Shown here: positions 14,701 through 24,046 of the stretch, one piece after another | Layout: each line of letters starts with the position of its first letter | How positions within the stretch are numbered: position 1 is the stretch's first letter | NCBI RefSeq assembly: GCF_964199755.1 | Contig: NC_133906.1 | Coordinates: 14,667,378-14,731,377 of the forward strand | Source: Larus michahellis | Taxonomy: Eukaryota > Chordata > Aves > Charadriiformes > Laridae | Direction: 5' to 3' | DNA length: 64,000 bases | Position numbers and translations under genes: made by a program | The notes under the pieces: model-generated | Told to the model about the DNA's origin: nothing | What the model saw: only the letters and a program-made list of their open reading frames with translations | Databases searched by the model: none

Positions 14701-15239
14701 ACCCAAGTGTCCTGCCAAGTCTGAACGAACTATTCTCTACTATCGAAAATCACTACATTTTATGAATGTCACTTAAGGAGAAAGCTACTGAACTTCTTGG
14801 AGGGAAAAACATCAGCCACCTCCCCCAATTCCAACCTTTAAGCATCCTAAAGTAGCTTTGCAAAGTAGCCCTTCCCTTTCGATCTTGACCACAGCAGCGT
14901 TATGCTTTAATGTGGGGACCTTCAGGTAAGAGTTTCAAGTATCTTCCATGAGAATTATTAATTATACAATTTAGGTAAAAAAAATTACTTGTTAAAGAAC
15001 TTATTAATTCCTACAGATGAAAAGATTTCATTTAAGCCTTGCTATCTACGCTACATACCATTTAATAGCTGCATGAAACAAAACTCCACACTCCCTACGC
15101 ACAGTGATTTTAATCAGTGACAGAAGATGGTTTTGAACTGGTTATCCAATCCCAAGCATAAGCAAGATCTTTTATCATCAGGTAGTGTATAAAAGCAGTG
15201 AAACAGCTAAGATAAAAAAACACAAGCTTATTACTGTCA

Positions 15240-15245
15240 TTTATT
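15240..15245 (-). terminator. Polyadenylation signal AATAAA, probable main KCT2 site
   Basis: A perfect AATAAA on the minus strand with a GU/U-rich downstream element shortly after it. It is the best combination of hexamer and downstream element within 1.5 kb of the stop codon. Confidence 0.5.
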
Positions 15246-16355
15246 TTAAAAACCTTATTCAAAATATTAAGTGATACAAGTCCAAATATGATAAAAATTA
15301 CTGCAAGAAAAGAGGTTTGGGATATTTTGTTTGTGCTTTACTGCCTGTGGTTATGAAAAGAATGCATTTAACAGTAGGATTTAGAACTTTTAGCGCTTCA
15401 TTCTTAAGACAGAATTATGCCTTCAAACTCCTCATGCCAACAGCTGTAAAGTTGAATTTTTCAAAATGTTACATAACTACTTGAATACCAAGTCATTAAT
15501 TATGGGGTTCTGATCCACCATTATTTACACATTTAACAGTTTGAAAACTAAATCACGAACAGAATGTACAGAAAACTAAGATTTTATATTTTACAACTCA
15601 TGAAAACATAAATAATGAAAGTACAAAAGACAAAGTAAAAAAAAAAACCCTACTGTACCAGTAACTTGATTTACATTAATGCGTAAATATTTGTCAAAAA
15701 TTAGAGTGCGTTGCCCACAGACCGGCAGCCCCACACACCGTTACTTTCATCTGCCTGTTACCTGGGTCAGAATCAGAACAAAATAAATTATTCTTACATT
15801 TTCAGGCCTCTCCCATTTATAATGTAGCAAACCATGTAACTGTTTCCCAACCGTCTTAAAATTCAATAGAAAGCTTTGATGTATTGAAAGCCTGTCAACT
15901 ATCTATATTTTAGTAAGATTATTCAACAAGGCTTATTTCCCATTCATTAATTACAAAGATAATGAAAGTCATAAATACCATTAGAGAAAAAAACCTGGAC
16001 AGTCAAGAAGCTGCATACCTTCACAAAGATCTTGAACATTTTAAAGAAATACACGGTATATAACTTCTGAAATAAAATGGGTTATACATAATTATTTTGA
16101 AATTATTTACTGCATGAACACATACAGAAATTATGAAATTGCCATGCTAGCTATTCTGCCTAAAAAAGGATCAAATTATGCCACAAGAAAACAGAACCAA
16201 GAAAAAAACCCCAAGATGAAAGATTTCTGGCATCAGGGTTTAAGTATAGAAAAAAGTAATTATATTTTAAGTTTGTAATATAGTGGGATTTATGAGCCAT
16301 ACAAGTGATTAGCAAAGAGATCATTAATTTGATTTAGTGATGCCAAAGTCATTAA

Positions 16356-16361
16356 TTTATT
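16356..16361 (-). terminator. Alternative AATAAA, possible proximal KCT2 poly(A) site
   Basis: A perfect AATAAA about 320 bases after the stop codon. It lacks a clear GU-rich downstream element, so it is weaker than the signal at 15240. Confidence 0.3.
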
Positions 16362-16679
16362 AGACCTAAAATATTTTATGCTTATTTTTTTGTATTACCA
16401 CTGTTAAGACTGCTCCAGACAGAGGGGATGATGCTTAATAAATGGAGAGAGCACTAATTATTACACTCTGTATCTTTATAGTTGATATAGAACCTGACCA
16501 AAGTAGCAAACAGATGTATCATGCCCTTGATCTTCCATGAGATTTAATCTCAAAAACATTCAGGTCAAAGAGAGTACATCTCATTTCAGTACAAGCAGCA
16601 TATTTAGAATACCTGAATATCATTACATGACTAGGCAGGCAAAGAGCAATAAGTTGAGCAAACTCAAATCACAGTGCTT

Positions 16680-16811
16680 TCAAAATATGTAGTCATTAGT
16701 TATTTTCAGGGAAGGCATTGCTTCATTAACATTTTGATCTAAACGATGATATTCTACTGTCCTAGAGCACAGGCTGTCCCTCCATCTTCGGCTCTGGACC
16801 AATAAGAAGAT
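16680..16811 (-). CDS. KCT2: KCT2 coding exon 3 (cytosolic tail, stop)
   Basis: 132 nt encode 43 residues plus TGA. The acceptor is TTTTTCTTTCAG before ATC. It encodes the conserved cytosolic tail from IFLLV to NDYIF. It is too broken up by flanking stops to stand out as an open frame and was found by matching the family's C-terminus. Confidence 0.93.
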   Translation of the reverse strand: MFLLVQSRRWRDSLCSRTVEYHRLDQNVNEAMPSLKITNDYIF

Positions 16812-19800
16812 CTGAAAGAAAAAGCAGACAAATTACATAATGCTGTGAAGAAAGTTTTTGGTTTAGATAGAAAGCTTAACAGTTCTATTGATATCCCAGC
16901 TCTACCCCTTCATCCTGGCATTACTGTTGTTATAAAGCACGGCACTAGTAGTCAGCCATTTCCATACTGTCCTTACCACCAAGTCACTTGGTGGCAACCT
17001 CAGCTGCAGTTTGGCAAAAACAGGGCATTCAACTCATAGTTCTTTCAATAAAGGTATGTGTGTAGCTTCAGCAGTACAGCAGATACAGGCTATTAAACTA
17101 TCCTCAGACGCTGACATGTGTTAGTTTACTTATCTTACCTGTTTTGGCATTTCACCCTTGTTAAAAATAATTGTATTACTGGTGCTGAAACAAAAGCAAC
17201 AGAAGCAGCAATAGTGTAATTTGATAAATTGTTTCTGCATTACAGCTCAGTGCCCCCTTCAGCAGTATCAGCAAAGCAGCTAAAGAGGCTACATGATAAA
17301 TCAAAGCACTCAAGTGATCAGATTTTTAAATGTCTATTATCTTCACCCTATTTAGCCTTGTATCTTACCGGCGTCATCTAAGAATCCACTTTACTAGACA
17401 GGGCAACTATACCACCAAAAGAGGAAGTGGGATGGTGTAAAGTGGGCACAGGGAAAGAAAAAGGAGAACCTAAGCCAACTTGACTGTTGTCTCATGCAAA
17501 TACATGCCACTATTTATGTACTTAAAGTACTAGTGCATTTTCTGTTACCAAAATTATTTCTACATGTTAAAAAGTAGTATAGCTTCTGCATTACCCAAAT
17601 GATACTACAAGCACTATTTTACTTATGTAGCAAAGACAAGATCTTTTTTATCACTTATTTGAACTTCCCTTGAAGTTAAATTTTCAAATGTAACACGGTC
17701 TTCAACATTTTCCCCCTATACTCAGCAAGGCACATTCCAGATATGCCATTGGACTGTAAAGCAGAAGTTTTTGAGCTTTTTTAGCTGCGTTCTTTCAGAG
17801 TCCCCCAAATACTCAACCAAATCAGTGCCCTCTACAAGGATTAACACTAAATTTTCCTCCTGTCTAAAAAACTAACCTATGATTTAATTGCAAACTTATG
17901 CATGCATCTGTACTGGGTCTGGCTGGCCTGGGGTTAATTTTCTATGCTAGTGATATATTTTGAAATAATACGAATCAGGCTACTTTTGAGATACAGAAAA
18001 TTAGTTTGTCCTGAAGAAACAGTTACTTGAAAACACTAACTTTGAGCTTCTCTGTGTAAAACTGGAAAGAGTGTTAAACAATTTCCTAAAAGTTTGTAGT
18101 TAAACCCTCAGAGTATCTATGATATTAAGACCACCTTAAAGTGAATACTTATTACAAGGATTATCACAGTTACAAGAAGAACATTCCCACACCATTTGGG
18201 ATTAAACCTTTCTCAATTTGCTGTTTATAATCCTGTGCAGAGACAAAATTAATCAATCAGCTTCACTCGACTTGGCTCAGGTGTCATTTATAGAGCTCAC
18301 ATTGTACACTGCCAGTGTCCATTACCGAATTGATCAATTACTGATATTACCAATTAACTGATTATCTAATCTAAAATATTTGATTCAAGTTCATTTTCAT
18401 TGTGCAGAAAAAAATGACAGTAATGATCTGCATATTAGTATCACATAAAGACTAAACGGTCAAAGATTTCATTCTCCAAAAAGCTTCTCTTATTAAAAAA
18501 AAAAAAAAAAAACGTACAAGGCAACACAACTGCATTTTAATTGCTAAAGCTTTTCTCCCAACCTTTCACAGTATACCTACCTTCCTCTTATTGTGATAGG
18601 TGACATAAACAACGGCTACTAAGAAGGCAACTACAACCAGATGAAAAAAGAAATGGCTGTCTTCTTCTTCTTCTTCCAACCCTGTGACAGAAACATCTTT
18701 GATCTTCTCATCAAGGGTCTTGATCTCCTCATTGTAATTACTAATGGTGTCAGAGTCATCATCTTCTGGCATCTCTAGAAGGTCTGGGTTGTATCTGGAA
18801 TTTGATGTCATTTCATAAGCACCATAGTCATCTCCATCTGAGTCCATAGTTTCTTTTATGAGGGGTGGTGAACTATTTAATGTGTCTTTCAAATCTGTTA
18901 GAAGATCCTCTTCCTCAATTTTAGTATCTTCAGAAGCATCAACATCCATTTGAGATACCGGACTAGCAGTCACCGCAGGAGAGAGAACATATGGTGGAGA
19001 ATCACCTTTTGCTGTAGGTGGTTTTACTGCAGTCACCGAATTGATTTTAGCTGTTGTTGGGAATGCTTCTTTTTTTGTTGGGCTTGCCTCTTTTTTTGTT
19101 GGGCTTATACTCTGCGAGCTGTCTGTCAAATTTTGGGATCTACTTAGTGTTTCATTCTCACTTTTAGAAGAAATATTTTTCTGAAGCATCTCCACTTTCA
19201 CAGAATCTGAAAAAAGGATGAGAAAATCAGTATTAAGCACAAGGCACTAACTTCTCCTGTGATACTGCAGATATAAATGAAAATTATTGCAAGGCATTTA
19301 CTTTACAGACAAGAAATCATATGATGAATGGGGCATATTTCACACTGCACTTTCTAGAATTCATACACGGAAATACACACTCCTGTATTTTGGCAGTTTC
19401 AAAAGAGAAGTCTTGAGTGGGACAGGAATTAAAGCTTGGAAGCATGTGCTTTCTAGATTAGTATCAAAGTGTCCCTGAAAAATTTAGTATGCATATTTTC
19501 CAGACTTAGAACTTCAGAGACATGTCCTTCCTCCCTCCCTCTGTGGATTTATTATGTCTTGTAGAATCATACATGATTAGTATTTTCTCCATCATCAAAC
19601 CTTTTCTCCCACAGAATTTGTTGAGGTCTACAGAGGAAGAAGTTCTCAGTAAAGCTTTTCCTGCAGTTAAAAGGTTTTAATCCTTCACCATTGTATATAT
19701 TGCCAGCAAAAAATACAAACACGCCGAGATGTCTCCTTCAGCCAAGACACAAAGTCCCAGCACCTACTCCCAGGCGATCCTTTTTATTGAATTTGTAGAC

Positions 19801-21829
19801 ACAGAAATTCCAGCCTTATTTTAACTTGAACGAAACTACTGAACCACAGCTTAAAAAACAAAGCTGAAGAAAGGAATAATCTGACTGCATATACTCCTGT
19901 AGGAAAGCAAGTTGTCAGCAGCAAATTATTAAAATAAAGGAAGTCAGCAATAGTGCTATGTAACAGTGTACCCTTAGGCAAATTCATAATCTATCTAGTG
20001 CTAGGATGGCTTTGCAGAACGACATAAAAAACAAGGTGAGCACTAAAAACACATGCAGGGCCCATCATCCCTCTTCTCTATCCAAAGGAAGGTAAAAAAA
20101 GATGCAGAGGGAGTTTATAAATAGCCAATGGGTTTTTAATCCTAAGGAAAAGAGCAAAGAGCAAACTATTCATGTTTACAGCACATCACTTCCAAATTCA
20201 AATCAGGAGGCACCTTACCAATGAAGAACACATTTTAAACTTTCAATACACATCATAATTTAAATAGGGGAACCATACTTGACTTGTATTTTGGCATGCC
20301 AAACTATTTTTTAATTTTTTTATTTTAAAAAAGTAACAATACTTTCATTAAGCACTCCCAAGGAGCTCCCTGGTTCACTGGAAAGTTACAGATTCTAGAA
20401 ACGAAGCTTTCAATCGACCGTTTGTGTCAAATTACTCATAAGTAAAATATTATACAGGGGACACTGAATCATGTTATTCATGAAATGTATATTTACAGAG
20501 GATCAGTTACAACAGACTTCTCCTTGTTTACTTGGTACGCTTTTCCATCATGAATTGCTCTTTAACCAGCTAAAACAGAGAAGACTCAACTAATCCCACA
20601 TGAACTAGACACTACAGTGCCTCTCTGGTGAAGTTTCTAGTCAACTACTTTATATTTAACACACTTCTCACTGTTGAAGAAACTACTAGTCTGAATTATT
20701 GTATCAACAATAACTTTTTCCGTTCTTGTACAGGACAAGTTTAGGGAATTCTTATCTCCCCTCAGAAGTCAAAACAGCGAATTGCATAGGTGGAGATAAA
20801 TGAGGAAAGGCAAGGCAGTTTCATATGTATAGCTATTTCACATATTATGAGTGAGGTACCCTCACCAAACAGACAATAAGTATTAGAGAGTATTAGTGAA
20901 ATACAAACAAGCATAATTTTCTTATAGATCTACACTGCATGTATCTGTGCACTTCAAATGATTCTTAAACTCATTTTAACATGAAAGGTTTAGAAGGATA
21001 TATGCTAAATGCAAGGGACTCCCACCAGCTAATGCTGCAGCTTCAGAGTGAGAAAGAATAATTTCCTGTTATTCCTAAAATAAGTGATTTTTTGTTTTAA
21101 TAGGAGTAGCAAGCTTAGCAACTACACCACAACTGATTCATGATATCCACCCAAAACTATTTGACATTATAAACGGTGGTTGCAGTGTTCACAGTTACAC
21201 GACACAGTCAGATGGTGTTAGACGTAGCACCTGGACTCCAGAGATGCCCCAGCTTCAGAAACAGACATTAATGTTCAACCATGGTGACAAACCTAGCAAC
21301 AAAGTCCTCTGATTAAACACTGTACATTAAAAACATCTGACTGGGTCAAAATTCACTTCCTGTAAAAATTAATTTTTTGAAAGCAAGTTGTTCTATGATT
21401 TTTGAAGCTAGTAACTCTTGGTTTTCCCACATCCTGAACCTCTGCCTTCATTACTGCCCACCCACCAGACCAGGTGAGGGGCAACACAAATAGAGCTGGC
21501 TCGGATACACTGACGGACAAACAAAAAAGAAACTGCCAGCTCAAAACAGCCTCATTTCCTTCAACTCTTCACCGCCCAAGCGACGCTCCATCTAAAACAA
21601 AGGCGGGCCCCGCCGGCGGCCGCAGACACCTTTAGGCCCGAAAGCGCTGAAGACGAGCCCGGTGGAAGACCCCAGCCCCCAGCCCAAAGCCAGCCGCAGA
21701 GGTGCCGGCCCTCCCTCCGCCCCGCTCACCGGAGCCCTCCTGTCCACGGGCCGCCAGGGCCCAGCCGCAGAGCAGCAGGAGGCAGAGAGCGCGGCCGGCC
21801 GGAACTCCCCTCACGCCGGCGGCCGCCAT
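16680..21829 (-). CDS. KCT2: Keratinocyte-associated transmembrane protein 2 (C5orf15)
   Basis: This single-pass type I membrane protein is of poorly known function; the family is placed in secretory or plasma membranes. Coding pieces are 21829-21730, 19206-18581 and 16811-16680, summing to 858 nt and 285 residues (human about 265). Residues 1-29 form a signal peptide (Leu-rich core [11 protein letters not shown], then a small-residue cleavage site). Residues about 34-217 are a Ser/Thr/Asp/Glu-rich, low-complexity ectodomain with N-glycosylation sequons near residues 44, 51 and 59. A membrane helix spans about 219-237 ([15 protein letters not shown]). The cytosolic tail carries [12 protein letters not shown], a YHRL motif (263-266) of the YxxPhi sorting type, and ends KITNDYIF. 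This tail matches the mammalian protein as I recall it and fixes the identification. The start at 21829 has a good Kozak context (AAGATGG). An in-frame ATG 14 codons upstream would spoil the signal peptide and is less likely. Confidence 0.93.
17906..17952 (+). mobile_element. Short LTR fragment (avian endogenous retrovirus)
   Basis: About 47 bases beginning TGTACTGGGTCTGGCTGG and continuing GGGGTTAATTTTCT resemble the 5' end of a common avian ERVL-type LTR. It lies in KCT2 intron 2. The fragment is short and carries no coding sequence; the family call is from memory. Confidence 0.45.
18495..18512. repeat. Homopolymer of 18 A
   Basis: An uninterrupted A run that reads as poly-T in KCT2 intron 2, about 70 bases beyond the exon 2 donor. 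No flanking retrocopy was recognised. Confidence 0.8.
18581..19206 (-). CDS. KCT2: KCT2 coding exon 2 (ectodomain and membrane helix)
   Basis: 626 nt, acceptor CTTTTTTCAG, donor AAG/GTAGGT. It enters with two bases that complete Asp34 and leaves in phase 0. It encodes the acidic Ser/Thr-rich ectodomain, a run of five Glu, and the transmembrane segment. A 21-base tandem duplication at 19064-19107 gives two PTKKEA units. Confidence 0.93.
19064..19107 (-). repeat. KCT2: 21-base coding tandem repeat with A7 runs in KCT2
   Basis: Two copies of a 21-base unit encode SPTKKEA then SPTKKEAF. Each copy contains a run of A residues across the two Lys codons. The repeat keeps the frame and contributes to the extra length over the human protein. 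Confidence 0.8.
21730..21829 (-). CDS. KCT2: KCT2 coding exon 1 (signal peptide)
   Basis: 100 nt encode residues 1-33 plus one base, donor CCG/GTGAGC. The product is MAAAG... with a hydrophobic Leu core and an ALAARG cleavage region. The upstream in-frame ATG at 21871 reads through a sequence with no signal character. Confidence 0.9.
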
Positions 21830-21832
21830 CTT
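21822..21832 (-). promoter_or_regulatory. YY1 site overlapping the KCT2 start codon
   Basis: AAGATGGCGGC on the minus strand is the YY1 consensus, in transcript orientation and over the ATG. YY1 sites at this place are common in TATA-less vertebrate promoters. Binding is inferred. Confidence 0.5.
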
Positions 21833-21941
21833 CCCGGGCACCACCCCCCATCGACGTGGCGACGGCACCACCCCCCGGCGCGAGGGGCGGGGGCAGGCGC
21901 GGCGCCTGCGCGGAAACCCTCGGCGGCGCCGGTGGAGCCGC

Positions 21942-21953
21942 CGCGCATGCGCA
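21942..21953. promoter_or_regulatory. NRF1 palindromic site upstream of KCT2
   Basis: CGCGCATGCGCA matches YGCGCAYGCGCR at all twelve positions, about 115 bases upstream of the ATG. A weaker related sequence lies near 21900-21912. Confidence 0.6.
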
Positions 21954-22060
21954 CAGGCGGGAAGGCGGTGGGCGGCTGAGAAGGGAGCCCGGCGAGAAGG
22001 CGGGCGGCGTGGGGGCTCACAGGGCTCGGGAGGGAAAGGCCCGGCAAGCTGGAAACGCCT

Positions 22061-23064
22061 CCAGGCCCCTGACAGAAAAGAAGGGGTTTCCTTTGCGTTC
22101 CTTCAGGCCGAGGGTGAAGTTAGGGATTGGGCCCTCCTCACAGAGCCACAGCCCAGAGATGCTGTTCATCAGTGATAGGCGCATGACTAGGCTTTGGGCT
22201 TTACCGCTTACAAACGCTTTTTGCAGAATTTGAGAGATTTATGGAGAAAACGCTCTCTTGTTCTCAACCTAAGCGAGGTGATGCAAGCCCTGAGAGAAGC
22301 CTTGAAGCTGGGCTCGGGAGAACACATTCCAAAACACAGATCATGACAAAAACTAAGAACAAGGAGCCCAAAGGTTTAACAGCGACACAGAACACAAGCC
22401 CTGCACAACCTACAGGAACATAAATTAATTTTGAGCCTCTGCCAAGTTACTGCGAGCTGGCTGCATGTGATTTGCTTGGTGAATTCTAGCAGAGGATTAC
22501 TTCCCACAGGAGTGTAAAGTGAAAACATTTGAGATAAGACCCACTAGGAAATACACGGGAACGGGCTGTGCTAAGAGGGATGGCAGCTGGCATTGTGCAA
22601 TTTGCAGGCTGTGGCTGAGGCGGATATACCCGTCTCGCCATGTCGTTAACGCCATTGCCTCATCGGGCACATCCTCTTGGACCGCCGCCTCTTGCCATCT
22701 GCACACCATCCACACCCATCACTTACACAGGAAAAAAGAGCAAGTTTTAATGAAAAGCCACTGAGGCTTATCCCGGCGGATGACTTCCTTGCTCGCACCT
22801 ATTTGCTTACAGAAAGGTAATTCAACTTAGCAATGAAAGACAAACAACTCATCTCACCTTGTTTTCTCCATGACCTAAACACATGTATATGTGCAGTTGC
22901 CAGGGCTTAGCGAGCACTAAGAACATGGCCATGTCTGGAACTTAAATCTACTAAGTATTTTTTGTTTGTGTGGTACAAAATACGCATTAAGATGTTGCCA
23001 GTTTGCTTCTGGAGCCCATAATGAATACAAAATTGTTCTCACAATTAATATAAAGACAAAGTAA
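22061..23064. other. Spacer between KCT2 promoter and VDAC1 3' end
   Basis: About 1 kb of non-coding sequence. Short open frames here overlap on both strands and show no homology I recognise. No repeat was identified. The two genes are head-to-tail in the same direction across this spacer. Confidence 0.7.
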
Positions 23065-23954
23065 AAGGTGACATTTCAATATTTTATTCAAGTTGGGTTT
23101 GGGTTTTTTTAATCCATTTTTAGTACTGTCAAGTACAGCATTTTGGGGTCTAGTTCCACACAAAATGGAAGACTCTCTAAAAATGTACCCATTTAGTTGC
23201 TAAAAAAAAGTGGTAATAAAACAAAAGTCCGTTTGAAATTCAGTGACGCAACTATGTGATTGCAGTTACAAAGACTCTTCCCTGATTATGGCCCTGTCTT
23301 AGAAGCTTTCCAGTCAGTGCAAGGGAAAGGAACAACAACACAGGACAGGTAGTATTGGCTGAGTCACATCGAACCTCCTCTGCAACGGACTTACACAAGG
23401 TGGACAACCTAAAGCATCCTGGAGACAGCTGTAGGTGTAAGATAACCAAAAAAAGAAAAACCATAGACATTCATGAAATGCCTACTTAAAAAAAAAATTA
23501 AAAAAAAAATCCCTTTTTCAGACAAGTTTGCACATTCCATTGTGAATTAAATCCGTAAGTGTCGGATCATTTTGCTTATGGAATTAACAGTACAATTAGT
23601 GGTCAGTGGTTCTTAGTGTCTCAGGTTTTATACCACATTAACGTATTCCTTGTGCAGTCGATATGTCAGTAAAGGTAATCAGTACCTTCCTACTTCCTAT
23701 CATGTGGCAGCTGACAGATGTGATGGGCAATAACATTAAAAAAAAAAAAAAGCCTGGAATTAGGATTAATTTTTTTATGCTTTTGTCTCCACTTCTTTAA
23801 CAACATCATCTTTAAAGCTTAGCTGTCTTTAACCAGGACTAGCAGGACTGATACTTAGCAATACTTGCATCCCAGACATAAAACATTGAAAGGTACACTA
23901 TATTCTGAAGGTAGCTATGCTGTATTTTCCCATCAGTGATTGCAGAATCACTCC
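23065..23954 (-). other. VDAC1: VDAC1 3' untranslated region
   Basis: About 890 bases of AT-rich sequence run from the stop codon to just past an AATAAA. The length is similar to the mammalian VDAC1 3'UTR as I recall it. It contains several poly-A and poly-T runs (23487-23508, 23736-23749). Confidence 0.7.
23083..23088 (-). terminator. VDAC1: VDAC1 polyadenylation signal AATAAA
   Basis: A perfect hexamer on the minus strand within TTGAATAAAATATTG. T-rich sequence follows. It is the most suitable signal downstream of the VDAC1 stop. Confidence 0.65.
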
Positions 23955-24046
23955 TTATGCTTCAAATTCCAGTCCTAGACCAAGTTTGTGACCACCTGCG
24001 TTGACATTCTTGCCATCCAACAAAGCCGACAATGTCAGTTTGATAC
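23955..24046 (-). CDS. VDAC1: VDAC1 coding exon 8 (C-terminus)
   Basis: 92 nt, acceptor TTTTGCAG. It completes Gly254 and encodes residues 255-283, with [20 protein letters not shown] then TAA. This carries the last beta-strands that close the barrel. Confidence 0.97.

Larger units (their letters stand above)
1..15215. other. Left intergenic flank, no gene recognised
   Basis: No open frame here shows a recognisable domain, a conserved exon structure or clear codon bias; the longest (158 codons at 8334-8810, plus strand) looks like chance. The stretch is moderately AT-rich with scattered GC-rich patches. In it I see one CR1 tail, one ATT microsatellite, one purine-rich patch, an E-box/PBX-MEIS composite and a CTCF-like site, listed separately. 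The part from 13.1 to 15.2 kb is very AT-rich and nearly free of open frames; it could be an extended KCT2 3'UTR or plain intergenic DNA. By human synteny this flank would lead toward FSTL4, but no FSTL4 exon is seen. Confidence 0.6.
15226..16679 (-). other. KCT2 3' untranslated region (inferred extent)
   Basis: AT-rich, ORF-poor sequence follows the KCT2 stop codon. An AATAAA at 15240-15245 (minus strand) is followed by a TTGTGTTTTTTT element 13-25 bases further on, which fits a cleavage site near 15225 and a UTR of about 1.45 kb. An earlier AATAAA at 16356-16361 could give a short isoform. The extent is inferred from signals only. Confidence 0.5.
21600..22060 (-). promoter_or_regulatory. 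KCT2: CpG-rich promoter and first exon of KCT2
   Basis: A sharp GC- and CpG-rich block covers the signal-peptide exon and about 230 bases upstream, in otherwise AT-rich DNA. It has no evident TATA box and contains GC boxes, an NRF1 palindrome and a YY1 site at the ATG, typical of a housekeeping promoter. The transcription start is probably between 21830 and 21930. Confidence 0.75.
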
